From: Bradyrhizobium sp. AZCC 2176
GTDB taxonomy: Bacteria; Pseudomonadota; Alphaproteobacteria; Rhizobiales; Xanthobacteraceae
Assembly (NCBI RefSeq): GCF_036924645.1
Contig: NZ_JAZHRX010000001.1
Span: forward strand, 3,685,501 to 3,749,500
Direction: 5' to 3'
Length of the DNA stretch: 64,000 nucleotides
The notes under the pieces are model-generated. The model was not told where the DNA came from. It saw nothing but the letters and a program-made list of their open reading frames with translations, and did no database searches. The translations under genes and the position numbers were made by a program. Shown piece after piece: positions 26,361-34,707 of this stretch. The stretch's first letter is position 1, and each line of letters opens with the position of its first letter.

Positions 26361-28499
26361 ATGCCCCGCGATAGCGACAAAAACAACGATTCCCGCGGCC
26401 GGCGTGACCGTCCCGGCGCCGGCAAGGGCCGCGCCGGCAGCGGCAAGGGCCGCTCCGGGGCTGCCCGGGGTCCGGAGAAGAAGTTCGCCAAGCGCGGGTT
26501 TGCCGGCAAGGACGACGGCGAGCGGCGTCCCTATGCCGGCAAGTCCGACGGTACAAAATCGTTCGGCAAGAAGCCCTACGCCGGCAAGCGGGAGGGTGCT
26601 TCTTTCCGCCGCGACGATGACCGTCCGCCGCGCCGGAATTTTGGCGATGCGCCGCGCCCGCGCGGCGATCGGCCCTTCACCCGGGATCGTAGCAGCGACG
26701 CCGGTGATCGCCCGGACCGTGGACCGCGCAAGGATTTTCGCCCGCGCGATGATGGCGGCGGCGAGAAGCGCTCGTTCAAGCCGCGCGGCGATCGGTCGAA
26801 TTTTAGCCGTGACGATCGCACCCCGCGCCGTGATCGCGACGATGCACGCCCGGCCGGACGTTTTTCCGACAGGAAATTTGGCGACAAGAAGCCCTATACC
26901 CCGCGAGAAGGGGGCGGCGAGAAGCGGCCCTATACGCCGCGCGGCGAAGGGTTTCGCAAAGACGGCGACCGTCCGCGTGGCGATCGTCCCTTCAGCGCCC
27001 GGCCGTCGCGCGATGGCGATCGCCCCCGTGGTGATCGGCCTGAGAGAAAATTTGGCGGTGACAAGAAGTTCTCGCGCGGCGCGCCGGACCGTGGCCCGCG
27101 CAAGAATTTCGGTGCCGATCGCGGTGACGCAAAACCATGGCAGAAGCGCGACGATCGCGGCGACCGCGACTCCCGTCCGTCGCGTGATGGCGCGCGGAGT
27201 TTTGACAAGCCGCGCTTTGACCGGGCCCGCGACGATCGCGGCGGCGACGAACGTCCGCGCTTTTCGCGTTCGCGCGAGGATCGTCCGAAATTCGACCGTC
27301 CCCGCCGGGATCGCGATGGCGACCCTGCGAGGCCGGCCGGCCGCACCGACTGGCAGGAGCATCCGCGCAGCGAAGGCGATCGACCGCGCCGCGACAATGA
27401 AGACGACAGCAGGATTTTTGCAAAGCGCCCCGCCTTCGGCGGCCGCGGTGCCTACCGCGAGCGCGCGCCGGATTTCGACAGGCGCGCCCCGCGTCCCGAG
27501 CCGAAGCCGAAAAAGGCCGGCGAGCGCATCGCCAAGGTGGTTTCCCGTGCCGGCCTCGCCTCGCGCCGCGATGCCGAGGAATGGATCACGCAGGGCCGCG
27601 TCACCGTCAACGGCCGCGTCATCAATTCGCCGGCGCTCGATGTCACCGCCAATGACGTGATCGCGGTCGACGGCAAGGTGCTGCCGCCACGCGAGCGCAC
27701 GCGGCTGTTCATGTATCACAAGCCGCGCGGCCTGATGACGACGCATGCCGACCCCGAGGGGCGGCCGACCGTGTTCGATAATCTGCCGGAAGGATTGCCG
27801 CGGCTGATCTCGATCGGACGGCTCGACTTCAACACCGAGGGGCTGCTGCTGCTGACCAATGATGGCGGGCTGGCACGCGCGCTCGAACTGCCGGACACCG
27901 GCTGGCTGCGGCGCTACCGCGTCCGCGCCCACGGCGAGGTCACACAGGCGCAGCTCGATGAACTGAAAAAGGGCGTCGAGGTCGACGGCGTCAAATACGG
28001 CTCGATCGATGCGACGCTGGAGCGCGACCAGGGCGCCAATGTCTGGCTGGTGTTTGCGATCCGCGAAGGCAAGAACCGGGAGGTACGCAACGTCATGGCC
28101 CATCTCGGCCTCGAGGTGAACCGCCTGATCCGTGTCTCCTACGGCCCGTTCCAGCTCGGCGAGCTCGCCGAAGGCACGGTCGAGGAGGTCAAGACCCGCG
28201 TGCTGCGCGAGCAGCTCGGCGAAAAGATCGCGAGCCTTGCCGGTGCCGACTTCAACCGGCCGATGCCCGGTGAGAAATCCGAGGACGAAGACGATGCGCC
28301 GCGCGGCAAGAAACCGTTCAAGCCGGCGGGTAAGAGCGCGCTGATCGCCGACCGCAAGGGCCGCCGCGTGCTGGTACAGCGCACTGGCAGCGAGGAGGCC
28401 CGCGCCCGCAACGAGGATGAGGCCAACGGCTATGGCCCGCCCCGCCGCCCCAAGCGCGGCTATCACGGCAAGCGCGACCTGAAGCCGCAGGACGAGTAG
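26361..28499 (+). CDS. rluB: Large-subunit rRNA pseudouridine synthase (RluB type) with long basic N-terminal region
   Basis: 712 aa. Residues about 1-385 are low complexity, rich in Arg, Asp, Gly, Lys and Pro, with repeated GDRPRGDRP and KPY/KRPYTPR phrases; no fold is expected. An S4 domain follows (AKVVSRAGLASRRDAEEW, about 390-440), then the RluB/RsuA catalytic domain with GRLDFNTEGLLLLTNDG (Asp near 490). It makes pseudouridine in 23S rRNA helix 93 by homology. E. coli RluB is about 290 aa, so the N-terminal region is extra. The rsmD start follows seven bases after the stop. Confidence 0.93.
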   Translation: MPRDSDKNNDSRGRRDRPGAGKGRAGSGKGRSGAARGPEKKFAKRGFAGKDDGERRPYAGKSDGTKSFGKKPYAGKREGASFRRDDDRPPRRNFGDAPRPRGDRPFTRDRSSDAGDRPDRGPRKDFRPRDDGGGEKRSFKPRGDRSNFSRDDRTPRRDRDDARPAGRFSDRKFGDKKPYTPREGGGEKRPYTPRGEGFRKDGDRPRGDRPFSARPSRDGDRPRGDRPERKFGGDKKFSRGAPDRGPRKNFGADRGDAKPWQKRDDRGDRDSRPSRDGARSFDKPRFDRARDDRGGDERPRFSRSREDRPKFDRPRRDRDGDPARPAGRTDWQEHPRSEGDRPRRDNEDDSRIFAKRPAFGGRGAYRERAPDFDRRAPRPEPKPKKAGERIAKVVSRAGLASRRDAEEWITQGRVTVNGRVINSPALDVTANDVIAVDGKVLPPRERTRLFMYHKPRGLMTTHADPEGRPTVFDNLPEGLPRLISIGRLDFNTEGLLLLTNDGGLARALELPDTGWLRRYRVRAHGEVTQAQLDELKKGVEVDGVKYGSIDATLERDQGANVWLVFAIREGKNREVRNVMAHLGLEVNRLIRVSYGPFQLGELAEGTVEEVKTRVLREQLGEKIASLAGADFNRPMPGEKSEDEDDAPRGKKPFKPAGKSALIADRKGRRVLVQRTGSEEARARNEDEANGYGPPRRPKRGYHGKRDLKPQDE

Positions 28500-28506
28500 T
28501 TGGGCG

Positions 28507-29061
28507 ATGCGGGTCGTCGGTGGACGATTGAAGGGCCGTAATCTGGCCTCGCCCTCCTCGCAGGCGATCCGCCCGACGGCGGATCGGTTGCGCGAGTCCG
28601 TGTTCAACATCCTGATCCATGCCTATGACGACCCGATCGAAGGCGCGCGCGTGCTCGACCTGTTCGCCGGTACCGGCGCACTCGGCATCGAAGCGGTGTC
28701 GCGCGGCGCCGGCTTCACGCTGTTCGTCGACAACGGCGCCGAAGCGCGCGCGCTGTTGCGCAACAATGTCGAGGCGCTGGGGCTCGGCGGCGTGACAAAG
28801 GTCTACCGCCGCGACGCGACCAATCTCGGCCCGGCACATCCGGTCGAGCCATTCTCGCTGGTGTTCCTCGATCCGCCTTACGGCAAGGGGCTCGCGGAGA
28901 AGGCGCTGGCCTCGCTGCGCGATGGCGGTTGGCTGACGCCGGGGGCGCTGCTGGTGGTGGAAGAGGCAAAGGCGGCAGTGTTCGCAGCGCCCGAGGGCTT
29001 CGAGGAGTTGGAGCGGCGGGCGTATGACGATACGGAGTTTGTGTTTTTGCGGGCGGAGTGA
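28507..29061 (+). CDS. rsmD: 16S rRNA (guanine-966-N2)-methyltransferase RsmD
   Basis: 184 aa. It methylates G966 of 16S rRNA. Landmarks: RVVGGRLKGRNL at the N-terminus, SAM-binding VLDLFAGTGALGIEA, and the catalytic motif FLDPPYGKG. It directly follows the pseudouridine synthase and is probably cotranscribed, so two rRNA-modifying enzymes share an operon. Confidence 0.96.
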   Translation: MRVVGGRLKGRNLASPSSQAIRPTADRLRESVFNILIHAYDDPIEGARVLDLFAGTGALGIEAVSRGAGFTLFVDNGAEARALLRNNVEALGLGGVTKVYRRDATNLGPAHPVEPFSLVFLDPPYGKGLAEKALASLRDGGWLTPGALLVVEEAKAAVFAAPEGFEELERRAYDDTEFVFLRAE

Positions 29062-29095
29062 CGCTTTCTTACCCTGGCTTTAGTGGGGGAGTTCT

Positions 29096-29170
29096 ATGCT
29101 TGACGAGTACGGCTATCGACGGCGGAAGCCAGCCGCAAGCCGTCAGTCAGAAATGAGCTGGCTCAAATAG
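29096..29170 (+). CDS. Possible 24-residue microprotein
   Basis: An ATG at 29096 is preceded by GGGGGAG four bases upstream, an unusually strong ribosome site. It opens 24 codons encoding a basic peptide beginning MLDEYGYRRRK and ending WLK, then TAG. The last 24 bases overlap the end of the opposite-strand zinc-binding-like gene. It lies 35 bases after rsmD. It may be a real microprotein, a remnant of a larger gene, or chance. Confidence 0.3.
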   Translation: MLDEYGYRRRKPAASRQSEMSWLK

Positions 29171-29338
29171 TCCGGGGGCTTCCGGTGGGTCGGTCAATCT
29201 CTCCCGGAAACATGAGCCGTGGCACGTCCAAGCCTGCCATTTGCCATCAGCCGTTTCAACCGTGACACGGCACGGATCAGTCGCGGTTTTTTCAATTTCG
29301 CGACTGCAGAAGCAGCATGGTCCGAACATAACCGACAT
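29147..29338 (-). CDS. Small cysteine-rich, probably zinc-binding protein
   Basis: 63 aa. The layout CCFCSREIE, DPCRVTV and WTCHGSCF gives up to six cysteines plus a histidine, arranged as two potential zinc ligand pairs. I recall similar small proteins across proteobacteria but no named family. It lies alone just before the mutL stop, on the same strand, 42 bases downstream of it, and could be read from the mutL transcript. Confidence 0.7.
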   Translation of the reverse strand: MSVMFGPCCFCSREIEKTATDPCRVTVETADGKWQAWTCHGSCFRERLTDPPEAPGLFEPAHF

Positions 29339-29379
29339 TTTTCGTCACTCACCAAGGGGGAACAAGAAGTAGCTTGCAG

Positions 29380-31191
29380 CTACCGCCGCCCAAACAGCTT
29401 CTCGATATCGCTCAACTTCAACTCCACATAAGTCGGTCGGCCATGATTGCACTGGCCGGAATTCGGCGTGTCTTCCATCTCGCGCAGAAGCGCGTTCATC
29501 TCTTCCGGCTTGAGGCGTCTTCCAGCGCGGACCGAGCCGTGGCAGGCCATCGTGGCCGCGGCATGCATCAGGCGGCGCTCCAGCGGCAGCGCCTCGTCCC
29601 ATTCGGCCATGTGCTCGGCGAGATCGCGCAGCAAGCCGGCGGCATTCGCCTTGCCGAGCAGCGACGGCGTCTCGCGCACCGCCACCGCGCCGGGCCCGAA
29701 GGATTCGATCGAAAGGCCGAACGAGACGAGTTCGTCGGCGCGCGCAAGCAGTTTCTCCACCGTCGCTTCGTCGAGTTCGACGATCTCGGGGATCAGCAGG
29801 ATCTGCCGCTGCACGCCGTTCTTGGCCAGCGATGCCTTCAGCCTCTCATAGACGATGCGCTCGTGCGCGGCATGCTGATCCACCACGATCAGACCGTCGC
29901 GGGTCTGTGACACGATATAGGTCTCGTGGATTTGCGTGCGCGCGGCGCCGAGCGGGCGGTCGAGCAGGTCGGCGGAGGGGTGCGCCTCGAAGCGCACATC
30001 GGCGGTCGGTGTGCCGACATCGAACGCGGCCTGTCCCGGTTCGGCGAGCGCAGATGCCACCGAGCCTTCGAACGAAGATGCAGGCCTGACGGGATGGGCC
30101 GGCGAACTCCGCCAGTCCCAGTTGGTCGGACGCGGCGCAAAGGATGGGCGGAACGCCGATAGCGCCGCGCCGTCGGTATTGGCGGCGGTTCGCCTGCCTT
30201 CGCGGGCAAGGCCGTCTTTCAATGCGTGCACGATCAGTGCGCGGACGAGGCCGGCGTTGCGAAACCGTACCTCGGTCTTGGCGGGATGCACATTGGCATC
30301 GACCTCCTGCGGCTCTGTCGTCACGAACAGCGCCACGACAGGATGACGGTCGCGCGGCAGATAATCGGAATAGGCCGCGCGCACAGCGCCGAGAATGAGT
30401 TTGTCGCGCACCGGGCGGCCGTTGACGAAGAGATATTGTCCGAGCGCGTTGGCGCGGGTCAGCGAGGGGGCTGCGGCAAAGCCCTCCACCACCACGCCTT
30501 CGCGCTCGGCGCGCACTTCGATGGCGCTGGAGCGGAAATCGCTGCCCAGGATGTCGCCGAGCCGCGTCAACCGGCCCGCCGCGCCCGGCAGCGCTGCGGC
30601 CCAGGTCACCGGCGCGCGCTCCTCGCCGGCCAGTGTGAAAGCGATATCGGGCCGCGCCATTGCCAGCCGCCGCACCACTTCGCGGATCGCTTCAGCCTCG
30701 GTGCGGTCGGTCTTGAGAAATTTCAGCCGGGCCGGCGTCGCATAAAAGAGATCGCTGACCTCGACGCGGGTGCCTTGCGACAGCGCCGCCGGCATGATCG
30801 CCGATTTCACGCCGCCTTCGACCGACAGCGACCAGGCGTGCGGCTCGCCGGCGTGGCGCGTGGTAATGCCGAGCTTCGCCACCGCGCCGATCGAGGGCAG
30901 CGCCTCGCCGCGAAAGCCCAGCGTGCGAATCCGCAGCAAATCCTCGTCGTCGAGCTTGGAGGTGGCGTGGCGGTCGACGGCGAGCGCAAGGTCGCCATGG
31001 GTCATGCCGCCGCCATCATCCGTGATGCCGATCCGCCGCCTGCCGCCGCCGTCGGTGAAAATGTCGACGCGGCTGGCGCCGGCATCGATGGCGTTTTCGA
31101 CCAGTTCCTTGACTACGCTTGCGGGACGTTCGACCACCTCGCCGGCGGCGATGCGGTTGACGACCTGTTCGGGGAGCTGGCGGACGGGCAT
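29380..31191 (-). CDS. mutL: DNA mismatch repair protein MutL
   Basis: 603 aa. The GHKL ATPase N-terminal half carries NRIAAGEVVERPASVVKELV, ENAIDAGA, TDDGGGM and GFRGEALPSIG. The C-terminal half holds the endonuclease motif DQHAAHERIVYE (DQHA-x2-E-x4-E) plus ACHGS and CNHGRPT metal-site elements. So this MutL can nick DNA itself, as expected where MutH is missing. The link between the domains (about 335-410) is Pro/Ala-rich. A 304-base intergenic gap follows its start. Confidence 0.97.
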   Translation of the reverse strand: MPVRQLPEQVVNRIAAGEVVERPASVVKELVENAIDAGASRVDIFTDGGGRRRIGITDDGGGMTHGDLALAVDRHATSKLDDEDLLRIRTLGFRGEALPSIGAVAKLGITTRHAGEPHAWSLSVEGGVKSAIMPAALSQGTRVEVSDLFYATPARLKFLKTDRTEAEAIREVVRRLAMARPDIAFTLAGEERAPVTWAAALPGAAGRLTRLGDILGSDFRSSAIEVRAEREGVVVEGFAAAPSLTRANALGQYLFVNGRPVRDKLILGAVRAAYSDYLPRDRHPVVALFVTTEPQEVDANVHPAKTEVRFRNAGLVRALIVHALKDGLAREGRRTAANTDGAALSAFRPSFAPRPTNWDWRSSPAHPVRPASSFEGSVASALAEPGQAAFDVGTPTADVRFEAHPSADLLDRPLGAARTQIHETYIVSQTRDGLIVVDQHAAHERIVYERLKASLAKNGVQRQILLIPEIVELDEATVEKLLARADELVSFGLSIESFGPGAVAVRETPSLLGKANAAGLLRDLAEHMAEWDEALPLERRLMHAAATMACHGSVRAGRRLKPEEMNALLREMEDTPNSGQCNHGRPTYVELKLSDIEKLFGRR

Positions 31192-31495
31192 GCGGTCTCG
31201 GATCGATTCGAGGCTGGGTGGCGATTTTACGCGGCTACCGAGTCAAATGCATGTGTTCAAAATATTTTTACGGAACTTTCCGGACGCTGCGAAGGCGCCG
31301 AATATGCGGTCTGCGTATGGCCAAGGATTCGCAAAATGACCCAGAAATCCCTGCACGATCACCACATCGCGCGGCTTGCATGGCGGGCGCGCCGTTCGCG
31401 GATAACGACTGATCCGGCGATGAACATGTTCGGGTTTGCGAACGGTGCCTGATGAAGCCGAACTGTTCGTCGTCGACAAAACCTTGGAGAAATGG
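31192..31495. other. Intergenic region between mutL and a small exported protein
   Basis: 304 bases between divergent starts. The stretch 31245-31275 is AT-rich compared with its surroundings and would suit a promoter. No convincing gene, long repeat or terminator was seen; short ORFs here lack ribosome sites. Confidence 0.5.
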
Positions 31496-31789
31496 ATGAA
31501 GCTAGTGAAAACCTCGGCGATCGCGGTTGCAATCTCGGCTCTGCTTGCCGGTCCGGTGCTGGCGCAAGGCGCCTCATCCGACACCCAGATCCGCGGCGGT
31601 GCAAAGGGCACGACCCAGATGCAGGGCGGCGGCGCGTCGGGCAGCATGGACGAGGACGCTACCGCGCCGGCGGGCGCCGGCAGCCAGAAGGCCGGCGCGA
31701 AGAGCGGGACGAAGGGCACCGTCGGAGCCGGCAGCGGCACGCCCAAGACGACCGGCGGGGCGACTACCCCTCCAGCGACCGGCCGATAG
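31496..31789 (+). CDS. Small exported Gly/Ala/Ser/Thr-rich protein
   Basis: 97 aa from ATG 31496 with GGAGA six bases upstream. A clear signal peptide (about 1-24, SAIAVAISALLAGPVLAQ) precedes a low-complexity mature part of about 70 residues, dominated by Gly, Ala, Ser, Thr and Lys, with no aromatic residues and no cysteine. Such composition suggests a disordered periplasmic or surface protein. A strong terminator follows at 31838-31869. Family not recognised. Confidence 0.75.
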   Translation: MKLVKTSAIAVAISALLAGPVLAQGASSDTQIRGGAKGTTQMQGGGASGSMDEDATAPAGAGSQKAGAKSGTKGTVGAGSGTPKTTGGATTPPATGR

Positions 31790-31837
31790 GCGCCGGGAGG
31801 ACACCCGTCTCCTCCGCCGGGTTGCTCTCCAAACACA

Positions 31838-31869
31838 ACTCCGGCCGCGATAGGCGGCCGGAGTTTTTT
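31838..31869 (+). terminator. Rho-independent terminator
   Basis: An 11-bp GC-rich stem (31838-31848 with 31854-31864), a five-base loop and a T-run at 31864-31869. It ends the transcript of the small exported protein. Confidence 0.9.
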
Positions 31870-31967
31870 GTGTTTTAGCTGAAGGTCCGCGAACCGAAAG
31901 CCCGACTGGACGGCTCTATCGGGGGAGAACCGAGTGAAGTTCTCTCGCTGAATCAAAGGGAGCTGTT

Positions 31968-32174
31968 ATGTTTTATCGCAAGAATTTGCCGGGCTGGGAA
32001 CGGGCGATGCGGACGATCGGGGGCGTTGTGATGATTGCCTATGGGCTTTTCGGCATGCCCGGCACCATGGCCGGTTATCTGATCGCGGGCACTGGCGCGA
32101 TTGCGATCGCAACCGGGTTTTTGGGCTTTTGTCCGATGTGCGCCATGGTCGGCCGAAGGCTGCCTTCGCCATGA
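31968..32174 (+). CDS. DUF2892 (YgaP-like) membrane protein
   Basis: 68 aa, ribosome site AGGGAG about five bases before the ATG. Two hydrophobic segments (about 17-33 and 36-55) around MPGTMAG, followed by the cysteine pair in GFCPMCAMVG, are typical of the DUF2892 inner-membrane domain found in YgaP-type rhodaneses. Here it stands without a rhodanese domain. Its stop overlaps the ECF sigma factor start as ATGA, so the two are coupled. Confidence 0.88.
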   Translation: MFYRKNLPGWERAMRTIGGVVMIAYGLFGMPGTMAGYLIAGTGAIAIATGFLGFCPMCAMVGRRLPSP

Positions 32175-32704
32175 CCGCGCTGGCCGGCGCGAGGCGTTGC
32201 GACCCCTTGCTGATCGAGGCCGCACGCGGCGGCGACGCCGATGCGCTGGTCTCGCTGATCGCGATAGCCCAGCCCGACATCCGCCGCTATGCCGCGCGCA
32301 ATTGCCGCGCGGCCGATATCGATGACGCGGTTCAGGAAACGCTGCTGCTGCTGTACCGGCGGGTCGGCACGCTGCGCGCGGTGACGTCGTTCTCGGCCTG
32401 GCTGTTCGCGGTGGCGCGCCGCGCCTGCCTTCGCCTGCTGCGCCGCGCGGCGGCAATGGCGGACGCTTCGGCCGACGATGCGGAAATGCGTCTGGCGCAT
32501 CTCAGGCCCGAAGACATTCGCATCGACCTTTCCCGCGCCATCCAGTCGCTGCCCGATCACTACCGCGAGGTGATCCTGCTGCGCGATATCGAGGAATTGT
32601 CGATCGACGAGATCGCCGGCGTCCTTGGGCTGACGCGCGAGAGCGTCAAGGCGCGGATCCACCGCGCGCGATTGATGATCCGGGAATATCTGATCCGGGA
32701 TTGA
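32171..32704 (+). CDS. ECF-type RNA polymerase sigma factor
   Basis: 177 aa from ATG 32171 (ATGA overlap with the DUF2892 gene). Region 2 spans about residues 10-75, with DIDDAVQETLLLLYRR as the core-binding helix and FSAWLFAVARRACL after it. Region 4 spans about 120-170: LPDHYREVILLRDIEELS and LGLTRESVKARIHRARLM form the -35 recognition helix-turn-helix. No anti-sigma gene of the usual type lies next to it; the preceding small membrane protein is the only candidate partner. Confidence 0.93.
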   Translation: MTALAGARRCDPLLIEAARGGDADALVSLIAIAQPDIRRYAARNCRAADIDDAVQETLLLLYRRVGTLRAVTSFSAWLFAVARRACLRLLRRAAAMADASADDAEMRLAHLRPEDIRIDLSRAIQSLPDHYREVILLRDIEELSIDEIAGVLGLTRESVKARIHRARLMIREYLIRD

Positions 32705-32801
32705 GGCGAGTGCGTTTTCAAGCGAAAGCCTCGGACTTGATCCGGGGTGAATACCGGTTCGCGTCAAGAAAACGTGTCAATCGAAAGATCGGCGGCAGCC
32801 C

Positions 32802-33221
32802 TCAATCGTCGAAAGGCGCGGTGTTGCGCTTCGCCTTGACGTCGCTGCGGCGTTTCTTGCCTTCCAGCCGCCGCTGCTTCGATCCGAAGGTCGGCTTCGT
32901 CGGCCGCCGCGGCGTCGGGCGGATCATGGCTTCGCGCAGCATTTCCAGCAGACGGTCGATGGCATCGGCCCGGTTGCGCTCCTGGGTGCGGAAGCGCTGG
33001 GCGTGGATCACGATCACGCCCTCCTTGGTCATGCGCTGCCCGGCAATCCGGTTCAGCCGCAGGGCCGCGTCCTCCGGCAGCGTGATCTTGCGCGTGTCGA
33101 AACGTAGCTGGGCTGCCGTGGCGAGCTTGTTGACGTTCTGCCCGCCGGGGCCGGAGGCGCGGACGAAGCCGATCTCGATGTCGTTGTCGTCGATCGTGAG
33201 GTCGCGGGAAACCCGCAGCAT
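32802..33221 (-). CDS. arfB: Alternative ribosome-rescue factor ArfB (peptidyl-tRNA hydrolase)
   Basis: 139 aa from ATG 33221; GTG 33230 is three codons upstream. ArfB enters stalled ribosomes without mRNA in the A site and hydrolyses peptidyl-tRNA. The catalytic GGQ motif is at residues 26-28 (SGPGGQNVNK). The lysine/arginine-rich C-terminal tail (about 110-139) needed to sense the empty mRNA channel is present. It faces the ECF sigma gene and is preceded by an inverted repeat. Confidence 0.95.
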   Translation of the reverse strand: MLRVSRDLTIDDNDIEIGFVRASGPGGQNVNKLATAAQLRFDTRKITLPEDAALRLNRIAGQRMTKEGVIVIHAQRFRTQERNRADAIDRLLEMLREAMIRPTPRRPTKPTFGSKQRRLEGKKRRSDVKAKRNTAPFDD

Positions 33222-33237
33222 GGCGTTCACCGGTAGT

Positions 33238-33321
33238 CGTCATGCCCGGGTTTGTCCCGGGCATCCACGACTTATCAGCGTATAGAAAACGTGGATGGCC
33301 GGGACAAGCCCGGCCATGACG
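33238..33321. repeat. Inverted repeat, family B (CGTCATGCCCGGG arms)
   Basis: Arms at 33238-33269 and 33290-33321 pair over 32 bases with three mismatches around a 20-base spacer. It lies between arfB and the M16 genes. A worn relative is at 56211-56352. Confidence 0.8.
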
Positions 33322-33336
33322 GCCGAGGGCGAGTGA

Positions 33337-34707
33337 TCAGTTCGCCTTCGGCGGCGCCACCACCGGCTGGGCGGCGGCTTGCGGGGCGCGGCCGACGATG
33401 ACGGTGAGCAGGCCCTGGCCCCAGAGCTGCTGGGCGACCTTTTTGGCGTCGTCGAGCGTCACGGCGTCGACGAGGGCGTTGCGCTTTTCGATGTAGTCGA
33501 TCGGCAGCTTGTCGAGCTGGTACTGCAGCAGCGCCTGCGCGAGCTTGGAGGATGTATCGAGCGCCAGCATCTGCGAGCCCTTGAGGTAGGACTTGGCCTC
33601 GTCCAGCTCCTTCTGGGTCGGGCCTTCCTCGGCCATGCGGCGGACTTCCTTCTCGATCGCGTCGACGGTCTCCCCGGCGCGGTCGGCGCGGGTGCCGGTA
33701 TTGCCGATGAACAGGGCGGATCGATCCATCCAGAGCAGCGATTCATAGACCGAATAGGCGAGGCCGCGCTTTTCGCGCACCTCCTTGTAGAGCCGCGACG
33801 ACAATCCGCCGCCGCCGAGAATGTGGTTCACGACATAGGCAGCCATGAAATTCGGATCGTGCCGGCGAATGCCGGGGCCGCCGAACGTCACCACCGTCTG
33901 CGGCACGTCGAGCGGCACGAACGCGCGCTGCGGCGGCTTGGTGGCCTCGACCTCGGCGACCTGCGTCAGGCTGGCCTTGGCCTGCAATCCGCCGAACGTC
34001 TTGTCCAGGAGCTTGCCAAGCGTATCGGCATCGACATCGCCGACCACGGCAATGCGCAAGCTATCCTTGGCGACGACGCGGCGGACGTAATCCTTCATGT
34101 CGGCGACGTCGATCTTCGGCACGCTGTCGAGCGTGCCGTTGCCCTGCCTGCCATAGGGATGATCGCCGAACGCCACTTCAAGGAATTTGCGGCTCGCCAG
34201 CGAGGTCGGGTTGGTGGTGTCGCGACGCAGCCCGGAGAGCACCTGCGCGCGAATGCGCTCGACGTCGGAGGCGTCGAAACGCGGCGAGGTCAGCGCCATC
34301 TGCAGGAGGTCGAAGGCCTCGTCCTTGTTGTCCTTGAGCATGCGGAGCGAGCCGCGGAAGTAATCGCGGGTCGATGAGAAGCTCAGTTCGATGGCGCGGC
34401 GCTCGAGGCGCTCGTGGAAGGTCTTGGAATCGAGATCGCCGGAGCCCTCGTCGAGCAGGCTGGCGACCATGTTGCCGACGCCGGATTTACCTGATGGGTC
34501 CTGGGCGGCGCCGCCACCGAAGGCATATTCCATCGCGATCAGGGGCACGGTGGCGTCCTGCACGAACCAGGCTTCGATGCCTCCCGGCGAGACCAGCCGC
34601 TGGATCTTTGCTGCGGCGTGCGACGGCGTCGCCGCCAGCGTCAGCAGCACGGCGCCAGCGATCAGGCTGGATGCGAGGCGCTGCGCGCCGATCGAAAGAC
34701 GGATCAC
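33337..34707 (-). CDS. M16-family peptidase-like protein, non-catalytic subunit
   Basis: 456 aa from GTG 34707, with GGAGAAGC about eight bases upstream, overlapping the stop of the next M16 gene as GTGA. A signal peptide covers about 1-33 (AGAVLLTLAATPSHA). Where M16 enzymes carry HxxEH, this protein reads GVGNMVASLLDEG, so the zinc site is lost. The substrate-binding loop RLYKEVREKRGLAYSVYES is retained. It should pair with the catalytic subunit upstream, as in alpha/beta heterodimers of this family. Confidence 0.93.
   Translation of the reverse strand: MIRLSIGAQRLASSLIAGAVLLTLAATPSHAAAKIQRLVSPGGIEAWFVQDATVPLIAMEYAFGGGAAQDPSGKSGVGNMVASLLDEGSGDLDSKTFHERLERRAIELSFSSTRDYFRGSLRMLKDNKDEAFDLLQMALTSPRFDASDVERIRAQVLSGLRRDTTNPTSLASRKFLEVAFGDHPYGRQGNGTLDSVPKIDVADMKDYVRRVVAKDSLRIAVVGDVDADTLGKLLDKTFGGLQAKASLTQVAEVEATKPPQRAFVPLDVPQTVVTFGGPGIRRHDPNFMAAYVVNHILGGGGLSSRLYKEVREKRGLAYSVYESLLWMDRSALFIGNTGTRADRAGETVDAIEKEVRRMAEEGPTQKELDEAKSYLKGSQMLALDTSSKLAQALLQYQLDKLPIDYIEKRNALVDAVTLDDAKKVAQQLWGQGLLTVIVGRAPQAAAQPVVAPPKAN

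Noticed and set aside
26355..28610. 751-codon open frame antisense to the pseudouridine synthase
   Set aside because: It exists because GC-rich codons leave few stops on the opposite strand. It has no domain resemblance, while the plus strand has S4 and catalytic motifs.
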